From Solanum dulcamara (taxonomy: Eukaryota; Streptophyta; Magnoliopsida; Solanales; Solanaceae), in the NCBI RefSeq assembly GCF_947179165.1, contig NC_077247.1, positions 14,087,501 through 14,151,500 on the forward strand: a DNA stretch of 64,000 nucleotides, given 5' to 3'. A model generated the notes under the pieces. The model was given only the letters and a program-made list of their open reading frames with translations, was not told where the DNA came from and searched no databases. Numbering within the stretch: the stretch's first letter is position 1; each line of letters starts with the position of its first letter. The position numbers and the translations under genes are program-made. This document shows positions 10,615-21,233 of the stretch, piece after piece.

Positions 10615-11110
10615 AAACACGTGCTTTAAATAGGCAAGCCGAGTCAACAAGCCCAGGATTGTAGAGATAGTAGTAGTGGTAGGCCTCAAGACAAATTTTC
10701 TCATAGCCAACAAGCTCAAGGAGGTGTCCAATAGACCAACCATTTCTATGTATTGCACGGGAGGCAAGAGCTTGAGGAAGCACCAAATATTGTTATTGGT
10801 ATGTTACGAATATTTACTTTTGATGTATATGCATTGTTGGACTCAGTGAAAACTTGTCATTTGATACTCCATTCTTCGCTAATATGTTAGATATATTTCC
10901 CAAAATGTTAGTAGAGCCTTATTTGGTGTCTACTCCCGTGGGTGAGTCGATTGTGGCTAGGAAGGTCTATAGGGGTTGTCCTGTGTCCCTCTTGCATGAA
11001 GTCGTTCCTTGTGATCTTATAGAGGTTGACATGGTAGATTTTGATGTCATCCTTAGGATGGATTGGTTGTATGCATCTTATGCTTCCATAGATTGTAGGA
11101 CTCTTTGAGT
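10615..11110 (+). pseudogene. Late gag and protease of element B
   Basis: Starts within the linker after the zinc knuckle and enters the protease: a FYVLHGRQELEEAPN block at about 10742-10790, then FDVYALLDS (the DSG/DTG-type active site, Gly lost) at about 10818-10845. A stop and frame change precede the STPVGESIVARKVYRG and MVDFDVILRMDWLYA blocks (10854-11108). The protease would have cut the Gag-Pol polyprotein. Everything upstream, including PBS and most of gag, is deleted. Confidence 0.8.
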
Positions 11111-11279
11111 CAAGTTTTCATTCCCAAATGAGTCTATTTTTGAATGGGAGGGTCGTGATTCGATGGTGAAGGGTAGATTCATTTCTTGTCTCAAGGCTCA
11201 AAAATTGATTGCTAAGGGTTGTATTTACCACATAGTGAGAGTTAGGGATATCAACTCTGAAAGTCCTCCTCTTGAGTTC

Positions 11280-12040
11280 GGTCCCCATAGTCAATGATTT
11301 TCCCGATGACCTTCTCATTGTCCCTCCTATAAGAGAAGTTGATTTTGGTATCGATATCCTCCCTAATACCCAACCTATCTCTATTCCTCCTTAGTGAATA
11401 GCCCTGACAGAATTAAAGGAATTGAAGGAACAATTAAAGGATTTGTTGGAAAAGGGGTTCATAAGGCCTAGTATATCACCGTGGGGTGTCCCCATTTTAT
11501 TGATGAGAAAGAATGATGGGTCCCTTCGAATATGCATAGACTACCGCCAATTGAATAATGTGATGATTAAGAACAAATATCCACTTCCTAGAATAGATGA
11601 CTTGTTTGATCAACTGCAAGGGGAAAGTCACTTCTCCATGATTAACCTTCGGTCCGACTATCACCAACTAAGGGTGAGAGAGTGTGACATTTCTAAGATG
11701 ACATTCTAGACAAGCTATGGACACTTAGGGTTTGTGGTAATAAGTTTTGGGTAGACGAATGCACCGACGGTATTCATGGACCTAATGAATACCATATTCA
11801 AACCCTATCTTGATACTTTTTCATGGTGTTCATTGATGATGTTTTGATCTACTCTCAGAGTGAGGAAGAACATAAGGGTCATTTGAGGGTTGTGCTACAA
11901 ATATTGAGGGATACATAATTGTTTACAAAATTTAGCAAGTGCAAGTTTTGGTTGAAGGAGGTGGACTTTGTTGATCACATTGCGTACGGCGAGGGGATTA
12001 AGGTTGATTTTAAGAAAATGGAATTGGTCAAGAGTTGATC
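11280..12040 (+). pseudogene. Reverse transcriptase of element B
   Basis: RT palm and fingers in order: the [18 protein letters not shown] block (about 11434-11490), [11 protein letters not shown] (about 11530-11565), [15 protein letters not shown] (11578-11622), [10 protein letters not shown] (about 11648-11680), then a stop at 11707. The catalytic FIDD motif is intact at 11829-11840, followed by FSKCKFW and decayed FLGH (here FVDH). Stops and a frame change at about 11818 prevent a complete protein. Of the three RT copies in the window this alone keeps both catalytic aspartates of the motif. Confidence 0.85.
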
Positions 12041-12047
12041 TAGACCA

Positions 12048-12670
12048 TTGTCTCCTTTTGACATGAGGAGCTTCTTAGGTCTAGCTGGTTACTATAGAAG
12101 ATTTGTTGAAGGGTTTTCTTCCATCTCATCTTCTATGAAAAAGTTGACTCAAATGATGGTGAAATTCATATGGATGGATGAGTGTGAAAGGAGTTTCCAA
12201 ACCTTGAAAGATCAACTTACCTACATTCCTATTTTGACACTACCGGAAGTATTAGAAGGGTTTATGGTTTATTGTGATGCTTCAAAGATTAGTTTGGGTT
12301 GTGTCTTAATACAAAATGGTAAGGTCATAGCCTATGCTTCTAGGCAATTGAAAGTGCATGAGCATAGCTACCCTACGCATGATCTTGAGTTGGTGGCTGT
12401 GGTTTTTGCTTTGAAAATTTAGTGGCACCACCTTTATGGATGCACGTAGATGTGTATACCCATCAAAAAAGCCTCCAATATGTGTTTACCAAAAAGGACC
12501 TCAATCTAAGACAAAGAAGGTGGCTACAACTCCTCAAAGACTATGACATGAGTCTGCATTATCATCTGGGTAAAGACAATGTGGTTGCTTATTCACTTAG
12601 TAGAGTGTTTATGGCGAGTGTGGCCCATGTTGATGAAGGAAAAAGGGAGTTGGTGAAAGATGTTCACTGA
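12048..12670 (+). pseudogene. RNase H and connection domain of element B
   Basis: From [20 protein letters not shown] (thumb/connection) to RNase H: VYCDAS (first catalytic Asp), [28 protein letters not shown] (catalytic Glu), stop at 12421. The frame then changes to VDVYTHQKSLQYVFTKKDL and LHYHLGKDNVVAYSLSR (expected D in VVADALSR replaced). It degraded the RNA strand during copying. Not functional because of the stop and frame change. Confidence 0.85.
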
Positions 12671-13459
12671 TTGGCTAGATTAGGGGTGATGTTGTGCGGT
12701 ACCGATGATGGTGGTATGGTTATCTAAAATGGGTCCGAATCCTCTTTGATAGTGAATGTCAAGTTGAAGCAAGACCTTGACCTGACACTTGGCGGGTTAA
12801 AGAAGTTGGTGAAGGAAAATAAGGTAGAGGTCTTTTCATAAAGGGGAGATAAGGTGTTATATTACCAAGGTCGGTAATATATTCCGGATGTGGATGGCCT
12901 AAGGAGTTTGATCTTGATAGAGATGCATAATTCTGCATACTCCATTCACCCCAGTTCGACAAAAATGTATCGGGACTTAAAAAAGTTGTATTGATGGGGT
13001 GGCATGAAGATGGACATACCAAGGTTCATGTCTGAATGTATGAATTGTCAATAAGTGAATGCCGAACATCAAAGGCTGGGTGGTCTAGCCCAAGATATTG
13101 AAATCCCTACTTGGAAAAGGGAAGATATTAATATGGATTTTGTAGTGGGTTTGCCTCACACTCGGAAGCGACATGATTACATTTGGGTGATTGTTGATAG
13201 AATGACTAAGTCGGCTCACTTCCTACCGGTTAAGACTTCCTATAGGGCCGAAGATTATGCCAAGTTGTATATTTGGGAGTTGGTGAGGCTGCATGGTATG
13301 CCGTTGTCCATTATTTCGGATCGTGGTACCAAATTCACTTCTCACTTTTGAAGATCATTTTAAAAGGTCCGCGGTACAAAGGTAAAGTTGAGCACCGCAT
13401 TCCACCCTTAAACCGCATTCCACCCTCAAACTGAAAGGACAATTCAAATACTAGAGGAT
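12671..13459 (+). pseudogene. Integrase N-terminal and catalytic core of element B
   Basis: The zinc-binding part (IEMHNSAYSIHPSSTKMYRD block, about 12915-12975) has stops. The core follows: MDFVVGLPHTRKRHDYIWVI (first catalytic Asp, about 13132-13190), MTKSAHFLPVKTSY, and IISDRGTKF (second Asp, about 13311-13335). A frame break follows. An 18-bp duplication (13394-13429) repeats the TAFHP codons and places a TAA between the copies. The next few codons before the catalytic Glu block are shorter than in the family. Confidence 0.8.
13394..13429 (+). repeat. 18-bp direct duplication in integrase
   Basis: ACCGCATTCCACCCTTAA (13394-13411) is followed at once by ACCGCATTCCACCCTCAA (13412-13429). 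The copies differ by one C/T change that turns CAA into TAA. The duplication keeps the frame but adds a stop. Confidence 0.9.
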
Positions 13460-14200
13460 ATGTTAAGGGCTTGTGTGTTGGAGTTTAAAGGGAATTGGGA
13501 TGATTATCTACCTCTCATCGAGTTTGTCTATAATAATAGTTACCACTTAAATATTGAGATGGCACCATTTGAGGCTTTGTATGGGAGACGATGTAGATCC
13601 CCTGTTGGTTGGTTCAAAGTAGGTGAGATAACCGTGTTGGACCCCTATTTGGTATTTGATGCATTAGAGAAGGTGAATATCATTAGAGAAAGGTTAAATA
13701 TGACTCAAAGTCATCAAAAGTCATATTCTGACACTAGAAGAATGGATCTTGAGTTCGATATGGGTGATTGGATGTATTTGAACTTATCACCGATGAAATG
13801 TGTGGTTCAATTTGGTAAAAAGGGGAAATTGAGACCTAGGTATATAGGGCTGTATAAAATCTTGAGACGTGTGGGAATAGTTGCTTATGAGTTGGAGTTG
13901 CCATTGCAGATGACCACAGTTCACCTGGTGTTCCATGTGTCTATGTTGAGAAAATGTGTGGGTGATCCTAGTTCCATTGTTCCATTAGAAGTAGTGAATG
14001 TTGAAGAAAACTTGACCTATGAACAAGTCCCGATTGAAATTTTAGACCGACAAGTTATGAGATTGAGGAAAAAAGAAGTTGCATCTGTTAAAGTCCCTTG
14101 GAGGAATTAACAAGTCAAAAGTTCTACATGGGAAGCGGAAACGGATATGATGAAATGTTACCCTCATCTTTTTCATTCTACCCAAGTCTAAGGTACTAAG
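13460..14200 (+). pseudogene. Integrase C-terminal part and chromodomain of element B
   Basis: The longest open stretch in B (216 codons from 13460). It holds MLRACVLEFKGNWDDYLPL, MAPFEALYGRRCRSP, the GPY/F-like module (FGKKGKLRPRYIGLYKILRR, about 13810-13870) and a chromodomain that reaches YEQVPIEILDRQVMRLRKKE and VASVKVPWRN before a stop at 14108. The sequence after the stop (about 14112-14190) still resembles the end of the chromodomain. This part would bind DNA ends and steer insertion to heterochromatin. Confidence 0.85.
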
Positions 14201-14433
14201 TTACTCATGATCAATGTATAAGACTCCTATGTTTCAGTTTTCTTACGTCCTCATATGCATGCATGTTCATGAAGTTAAATTTTAAAGCCCTGTTTTATGC
14301 TAAGTTTAACGATCTCATGCTTTATACATTGCATGTGTCATTTTGTTCATGCTGGGTTGCTAGTCCTCTTCTTGTGTCCTTTCAATGATAAGTTAATCTT
14401 ATTTGAGGACGAATATTTCCAAGAATGAGATAT

Positions 14434-16673
14434 TGTAAGACCAAGTAAGTCAGAAAGTTGGAACCAAGGATAAAAGTCAAAACATTTTGAACACATCCAT
14501 GTGAACGAGCCCATCTATGGCTCTTAAAGTTGGGTCGTATAGCGACCCTTTGAGAAGAAAATAGGAGTTCCCCTAAGGAGAGGTCCTACGACCTTCCAGG
14601 ATGAGTCTTCCTCGAGAAGACAGGTCGTAGAAACCCCTCCTAAGCTGAGTTCAAAGGCCAAGTTTCAAGGACCTCTATGGGCCTAGTCTACGAGCATTGA
14701 GAATGGACCATTCCTGAGAGGACGGGATGTATACATGAGTCGTTCATAAATTTTAGAGACTTGAATTTTGTAGGTTTTTGGGACCTACAGAATGAGCCTT
14801 AAGAACGATCATTCCTGAGAGGATAGGTTGTATACAAGGGTCGTTCGTAAACTTCAGAGACTATGCTTTGGGCTCTTTTCTTAGGCCTGCAAGATGGGTC
14901 ATTTACACGACTCATCGTTATGACGACGACCCTTATAGGGGTCTGGTAGGGCCAATTTTCCATATTTAATGAAGGGAAATTGTGTATTTTCCAAAGTTCA
15001 GTTCAATGAGCCTAGACACTTTTATGGCCAAATTCAATGTCTAAAAACACTCCTATCTTCATGACCCCTTTCTATTCAATTCATTCTCTAAAAATATCCA
15101 AGACAAGAACTCACAAGGTCCCTTAAGGTTTCTCTCCAAATTTAAGCTAGGGTTTCCAATTTCTTCAAGGTTCTTCTTCAATTCTTAGTGAATTCAAGCA
15201 AGGTATGTGGATTTTCATCCATGGGTCCTTCCACCCATGGAGCCCAAATATTTTCTCAACTTGATAGTTCAAATCCTAAATGGCCAATTCTTATGGGCTT
15301 TTACATGATGATTCCAAAGGCATGTATTATGGTATATTTGAAGTTTGTTTAGTTAAATTGATATTTATTGACTCTACATTTCATGAAATGAATGACTTTG
15401 TTAGGGTTCTTATATGAGGGCTTGAAGGGTATTTTTAAAGTGTATATGGTGGGTTGTTTTAAGATGTTTCATCTGATGCATTTCTATCACTCTTATGCAT
15501 TAAATGTATTTGATATTTATATAAAATGTACCCACCCAGTCTTCTTATGTTGAAATAAAGTTAAATTAAATGTTTTGAATCCAAATGAAAGTTTATGAAG
15601 CAAATGCCTATGTTTAAGGGAGTCTTGTGAAATGATTGAATGAGGATAAAAGGGCTTTTACCCAAAGAAAAGATTCAATGTGAAAGGACATTTCTCACAT
15701 ACTTGAATCAAATGAAATGTTATAATGAGCTATTGCACCGATGATGGTTTGATGTCTAAAGTTATACAATGCTTATGTTATTATGATAGTTAAATGTTAT
15801 TCCATGGGATTGGCCTAACATTGAATATAGCATGTAGATGGGGACTCCACCTAAGGTGTCCTTAAGTAAAGTCTCATGTTGCATTAACTATGCGTCAAAA
15901 TAGGTGCCCTTGTAGTCTAATTAGACTAGTGGATCCACAATTAGCCCTTAAAGTCAAAGTTAAAGAAATTATTTAAGTTGACAGAGTTCTACTCGGTAAG
16001 TAGTCTCCCCGTGCCAACGTAGGGGTTATGTTGGATTCTATGTAATAGATTGCAGAATATTAAATATCAGTTAAGGTCATTTCCCCATAAAATGAATGTT
16101 TTCAGGATTCATTGGATGATTTCTCATGCATGTACTTGCTTATGCATGTTGCCTATATCTCTCTCTCTCTTATGTTCTTCATTTCATAGAACACTCACAT
16201 ACTTAGTACATTCAAAGTACTAACACATACTTTTTCCTACATGATATAACCATGTAGGGACCGGCGTTGCTTCACACTCTCCTCCTCATGGCTAAGTTGA
16301 GCATTGAAGGCTACTACTTTGGTGAGTTCCTATATTTCGGGAATGAGACTCGTATCTTACCTAGCTTGTGTTATGTTTAGACGTTTAAATTATGTTTGGT
16401 GTTTTGATTAAATCTTGAGAGTGAGCTAGGGACATGTCTTAGTCCCTGCTAAGTGTTAACCTCGAAGGTATTATTGAACATAGTAAAGGATGTCATGTTT
16501 TCTTTGACTTTTATTAATGTGAAGTCCCTTAGTTCCTATATCCTTTATGTTTCCACTCTGTTTGTTTACCATTACTAATGAAATGCTTAAGGAAGGCTAA
16601 GAGGCTTGGGTGAGGTACCTCCGGATGTCTCATTCACCATGTCATGTTTAGGCCCTAGGCTCGGATCGTGAAA
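14434..16673 (+). repeat. 3' LTR of element B
   Basis: Starts TGTAAGACCAAG after a decayed polypurine tract (CCAAGAATGAGATAT, 14419-14433) and ends GATCGTGAAA. 2,240 bp, uninterrupted, so it shows the original order of the LTR. Donor-like AG-GTATGTGG at 15203; hairpin stem TCCATGGGT (15218-15226) and ACCCATGGA (15233-15241). Its AGAAC site at about 15105 is the empty counterpart of the solo LTR insertion. Confidence 0.9.
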
Positions 16674-18371
16674 ATTTCCAAAGGGTGCATATATCATATA
16701 GTGCTGGTTAGGGATGTTGATTCTAAAACTCATACTCTTGAGTCGGTCCCTATTGTAAATGAGTTTCCTTGATGTATTTCCCGATCATTTAACTGGTGTT
16801 CCTCCCAAAAGGGAAACTGACTTTTTCATAGATCTTCTTCACTATACTCAACCTATTTCTATTCCTCCTTACCATATTGCTCTGGTGGAACTTAAGGAAT
16901 TGAAAGAGAAATTGAACCACATGTTGGATAAGTTTTTCATAAGGCCAAGTATTTCACCATGGGGTGCTACCCTATTGTTGGTTAGAAAGAAGGATGCCTC
17001 ACTCCGAATGTGAATAGACTACCGATAATTGAACAAGGTCATCATAAAGAACAAATATCCATTTCCGCAGATAGATGATTTTTTTTTACCAATTGCAAGA
17101 GGCATCTTACTTCTCAAAGATTGATCTCTATTCTGGTTATCACCAATTAAGGGTAAGGCAGTGTGATATTCCAAAGATGACATTTTGAATAATGTATAGC
17201 CATTTTGAATTCTTAGTTATGTCATTTGGGTTGACTTATTCTCCCGCTATCTTCATGGATTTGATGAACCGTATTTTCAAGCTGTACCTAGATATGTTTG
17301 TGGTGGTGTTCATTAACGATATTTTTATTTACTCTCGAAATGAGAAAGATCATATGGGTCACTTAAGGATTGTGTTACAAACGTTAAGGGATAAGAAACT
17401 ATTTGTCGATTTTAGTAAGTGCGAGTTTTGGCTAAGGGAAGTTGAATTTCTTGGCCATGTGGTGTCTGGTGATGGGATTAGAGTTGATCCAAAGAAAATG
17501 AAGGCAGTGAAGAATTGGCCCACACCATTGTCTCCTTCGAATATTAGAAGCTTTTTGGACTTGGTTGGATATTATAGGAGGTTTGTTGAAGGGTCTTCTT
17601 CTATTGCTTCGCCTTTGACTAGGTTGACCCAAAAGAAAGTGAAGTTTCAATGTTCGGACAAATATGAGAAAAGTTTCCAAATATTGAAGGATCATCTTAT
17701 GTCGGCTCCTATTTTGACCTTGCCCAAAGGTTTGGATGGGTTTGTTGTATATTGTGATGCCTCATGTATTGGTTTGGGTTTTGTCTTAAGTCAATATGGT
17801 AAGATTATAGCGCACGCTTCTAGGCAACTCAAGGTGCATGAACGAAATTACCCAACCCATTATTATAAACTTGCGACAGTTGTATTTGCATTGAAACTTT
17901 GGCGTCATTATCCTTATGGGGTGCATGTTTATGTGTTCACCGACCAAAAAGGTTTTAGCTATGTGTTTAGCTAAAGGGATTTGAACCTTAGGCAAAGGAG
18001 GTGTCTTGAACTACTAAAGGACTATGATATGAGTGTATAGTGCCATCCGGTAAAGCTAATATTGTGGCTGCTGCTCTTAGTCGGTTCTCCATGAATAGTG
18101 TTTTCTATGTAGAAGATGATAAGAAAGAGTTAATTAAGGATGAGCATAGATTGTCTCAATTAGGTGTTCTTTTTGTTGATTCTAATGATGGTGGTATTCT
18201 TGTGCATAATAGCTCAGGATCGTTTCTTGTGGCTGATCTTAAGTCCAAACAAGTCCATGATCCGATTTTGGTTGAATTAAAGAAGTCGTTTGTCAAAAAA
18301 TCCATTGAGGCTTTCTCCCAAGGGAGAGGTGAGGTACTTAATTACCAAAGTCGTTTGTGTGTGCCTAATGT
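16674..18371 (+). pseudogene. pol: pol of element A resumed after element B
   Basis: Continues A's interrupted protease-RT linker in the same frame after the ATTTC duplication (SKGCIYHIVLV at about 16677-16710). Then RT fingers ([18 protein letters not shown], about 16915-16965), stops, and a long open stretch 17192-17974 with [20 protein letters not shown], the polymerase motif as FIND (17309-17320, first Asp changed to Asn), [18 protein letters not shown], RNase H VYCDAS and [15 protein letters not shown]. The RNase H Glu is Lys (KLATVVFAL). After a stop at 17972 the frame moves to 18040-18378 (SGKANIVAAALSR and the start of integrase). At about 18371 pol jumps into LTR sequence; the rest of integrase and the chromodomain are deleted. 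Confidence 0.85.
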
Positions 18372-19236
18372 GAAATGACTCGATAGGAAAATTCGTAGAG
18401 GAGATGATGACTTGTAGGAATGAGTCATCGAGAAACTTTAGAGGGTCTGAATTTCAAGAAATTTCAGACCTTGTAGGATGAGTCTTATTAACGACTCGTA
18501 GAGACGTCTATGACTCGTAAAGAGTGATTTGTGGGTCCCTCCGACTAGGTTTAATGAAGGGTATTTTTGACTTTTTCTAACATCCTATTAATGTACTTGG
18601 ATGCTTTTAGGACCTAATTCAACTCTATAAACTAACCCTAAGTACTCCTAAGACTTATCACTCTCTCATTAACTGTCAACACTCACAAGTCTTCTTTCCC
18701 AAGATTCCTTCAAAAGATCTTCTTCTCCATCAAGCAAGTGCTTGGGTTTTCTCCAAGATCAAGTCTCTTTTTTTAATTCCAAGGTTAAATTCACCAAGGT
18801 ATGTGGGAACTCATCCATGGGATCCTTTCACCCATGGAGTTCTAAGGTTCTTCTTAAATTATCATTATGATTTTTAATTCAAAGTATCAAAATTCAATGA
18901 TTATGCATTGGGATTTCTTATTTACGATGAATTATATGATATTTGATTAAATTACACATCGAATTGATATTATTGTCATGAATTATGTATGGGTTGCTAT
19001 AAATATATGATCATGCATACTTTAAATCCAATTTTCATAATTTTCAAGAAAAATGTGTAAGTATTCAAGTTCCTACTCTATTACCAAGTATAAGCTATAA
19101 CTACAAATTTAAACTATGATCAAGATATGAATTTTGTGCATGCTATGGAAAGAGGTGACTTAGGATCCTTAATTGGTGACCTAGAAATCTAATGACATGT
19201 ATTATGAAAGTATGATTTGTGATTCTAAAATCTTTT
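18372..19236 (+). repeat. Partial 3' LTR of element A
   Basis: Matches 1411 to about 2255 of the 5' LTR, entering at GAAATGACTC, so the first 257 bp of the LTR is gone. Keeps the TATA box (18626-18631), donor-like AAG-GTATGT (18799) and hairpin TCCATGG/CCATGGA (18814-18820 and 18832-18838). Cut at 19237 by minus-strand LTR K. Confidence 0.85.
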
Positions 19237-20480
19237 TGTCACGACCCAACTTAGGGCCTAGTCGTACCACAATGATTGAAACCCGAAGGGCTCCAACCAA
19301 GCCTCTTGACATATTATAAGCTACACATAAGGTAAAGTAAATGTGGAAATATCATAGAAGAGACTAAATCATGAATCCTAAACAAAGAATATGGCTTGAC
19401 AACATACACTGAAACATTTGTCCAACTATTGCCTCTAATCATGAACATGGGTGGGGGCTAAGACATGTCCCCAGCTCACCCTCAAATTGAAATATACAAA
19501 AAATCTTTGAAAGAAGAAACAACTCATAAACCGTCCTCGATAGATGAGGACTCACCAAGAATTCACTGTAGGAACTCAACAAGCCATGTGTAGGTATGAT
19601 CCTCAACCTCAATCCCTATATTATGAGATAATGTAGGCAACAATATGTGTTAGTACATTTCAATGTTTTAAGTTTGTGGGCATGACATGCAATATAAATC
19701 ATAAGATGCAATGATGAAGAATATACATGATAAAGAGGATAAGTAAAACCGTGAGGAAATTCATAATGATCAAAGCACTTTAGGGACGTACTTGAAGGTC
19801 GTAAGATATCATAGACATATGTGAGATAAGAACCATAATAGATAATAAGACAATGCGAGCTATAACATGGAATTCTGTTGTCACCCCATACAATGAAGAA
19901 AAGGGGAATCTACTTGGCAAGGTACACTCTACCCCGCTAGATGGGTCATGTACATACGATATATGTGGATCCACTAGCTAAGTCATGAAGGCAACCTTTG
20001 GTGGCACGTAGTTTAAGAGACTTGAGGCTGCTACTAAGGTTTTTGGCAGGGCATCCACCTAAGTCCACTCGGTGCTAAGTCAAATCCCATGGAATATATA
20101 ACATAGTAAACATATTTAGCATATATCATAACTTGTTTATAGATTTCATAATTCATAGAACAACTCATTTCATAACATAATTGCAATGTGAGAATTGAAC
20201 TTTCATCATTAGAAATCATACTTTCATAATTCATTCATTAGGTCCTAGGTCACTACATAGGGCCCTAAGTCACCTATCTTCATAATTTGCATGAAATTCA
20301 TAACTTAAACATACTTTATAATTTATGATCCTAATTTATGCTTAAAATTAGAGTAAAACTCATATACATAACCAATTTGATTCAAAGCCATAAGAATACC
20401 TTGAAAGCATTAAACTCCATAATCATAATTCATGTAATTCACCATAGAAAATAACTTCATGCATGGGCATTCATAGTGCA
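19237..20480 (-). repeat. 3' LTR of minus-strand gypsy element K, first part
   Basis: Begins TGTCACGACCCAACTTAGGGCC, the reverse complement of the gypsy LTR 3' end. Contains reversed versions of the CTTAGCACCGA, ATAGCTCGCATGG and TACTTAGTACATT blocks common to these LTRs. Inserted in LTR A; candidate target bases CTTTT (19232-19236). Broken at about 20480 by plus-strand LTR material; continues at 23279. Confidence 0.75.
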
Positions 20481-21233
20481 GGGATTTAGTTGATGCGGCC
20501 CTTTTGGCCTTTATGTGATATCTGTGCTTACTTCTGTTAGTAGGTTGTCACTTACTTGTCCTTATTCATAGTGTAATGTCATGCTTAGGTTCTTGGCTGG
20601 AACCACTAGGTACTTCCTTTATGTCCTTACTTGTCCCTTATCTTCTCCTTTCCTTGTATCGGATGTTCTTATAAGAGGCTTCCGTATTAGTCTTGTTAGT
20701 TACATGTGATATATACTCCTTGCATACATGTTCTTTATAATTTCTATATCTTTGGAGGTCAGTCGTTCGATGCCTACTAAATTCCACTTGTTGGTACTCA
20801 TACTACACTTCTATATCTTTCAAATCATAGTATGATTTTTCACTACTAATTTAGATATCGTGCGGAGCAGCTCTTGGATTTTAGAGACTTGGGTGAGCTT
20901 TTGGATTTTAGAGTTGCCTATCTCTCTCTATTTTTTCTTGGACTAGTCTTTATTTTGTATTCTGAGATAGTGCACTATTATTGTATATATATAAACCTTG
21001 TACTTCCTTATTTAATTTAGTAGCTCAACTATCGACTGATACTAGGTCTTAGGGGTTTTCTTATTGTATTGTTCTTATTCTTCTTTTCCTCTTATTATTT
21101 TAATTATTATTATCCACTTCTTCCATCCGCTTGTGGTGGTCCATTGCCTATGATTCCGGACTATAAGTTTAGGATTACCTACTGGTGAGTTAAGAGTAGG
21201 TGCCATCATGACTTAAGAAATTGGATTGTGACA
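20481..21233 (+). repeat. C-type LTR 3' portion
   Basis: About 750 bp resembling 30656-31395: shared ATGCCTACT.A.TTCCACTT, TTGGTACTCATA, AGCTC.ACTATCGACTGATAC and a terminal GATTGTGACA. No PBS or internal domain follows, so it is a fragment or truncated solo LTR. Its left edge is uncertain. Confidence 0.65.

Larger units (their letters stand above)
5059..16673 (+). mobile_element. Gypsy chromovirus element B, nested in element A
   Basis: An 11.6-kb insertion bounded by TGTAAGACCCC on the left and GATCGTGAAA (decayed from GTGACA) on the right. The 5-bp target duplication is ATTTC (5054-5058 and 16674-16678). Order: 5' LTR (itself interrupted twice), late gag/protease, RT, RNase H, integrase, chromodomain, 3' LTR. 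The 3' part of the 5' LTR, the PBS and most of gag are missing, replaced by the M-type LTR and a short tip of another family. Tekay/Del-like by domain order and LTR length. Confidence 0.9.

Noticed and set aside
10381..10767. 128-codon minus-strand open frame
   Set aside because: It crosses the junction of LTR M, the F-type tip and element B gag, three unrelated pieces. The plus strand of the last part is protease/gag sequence.
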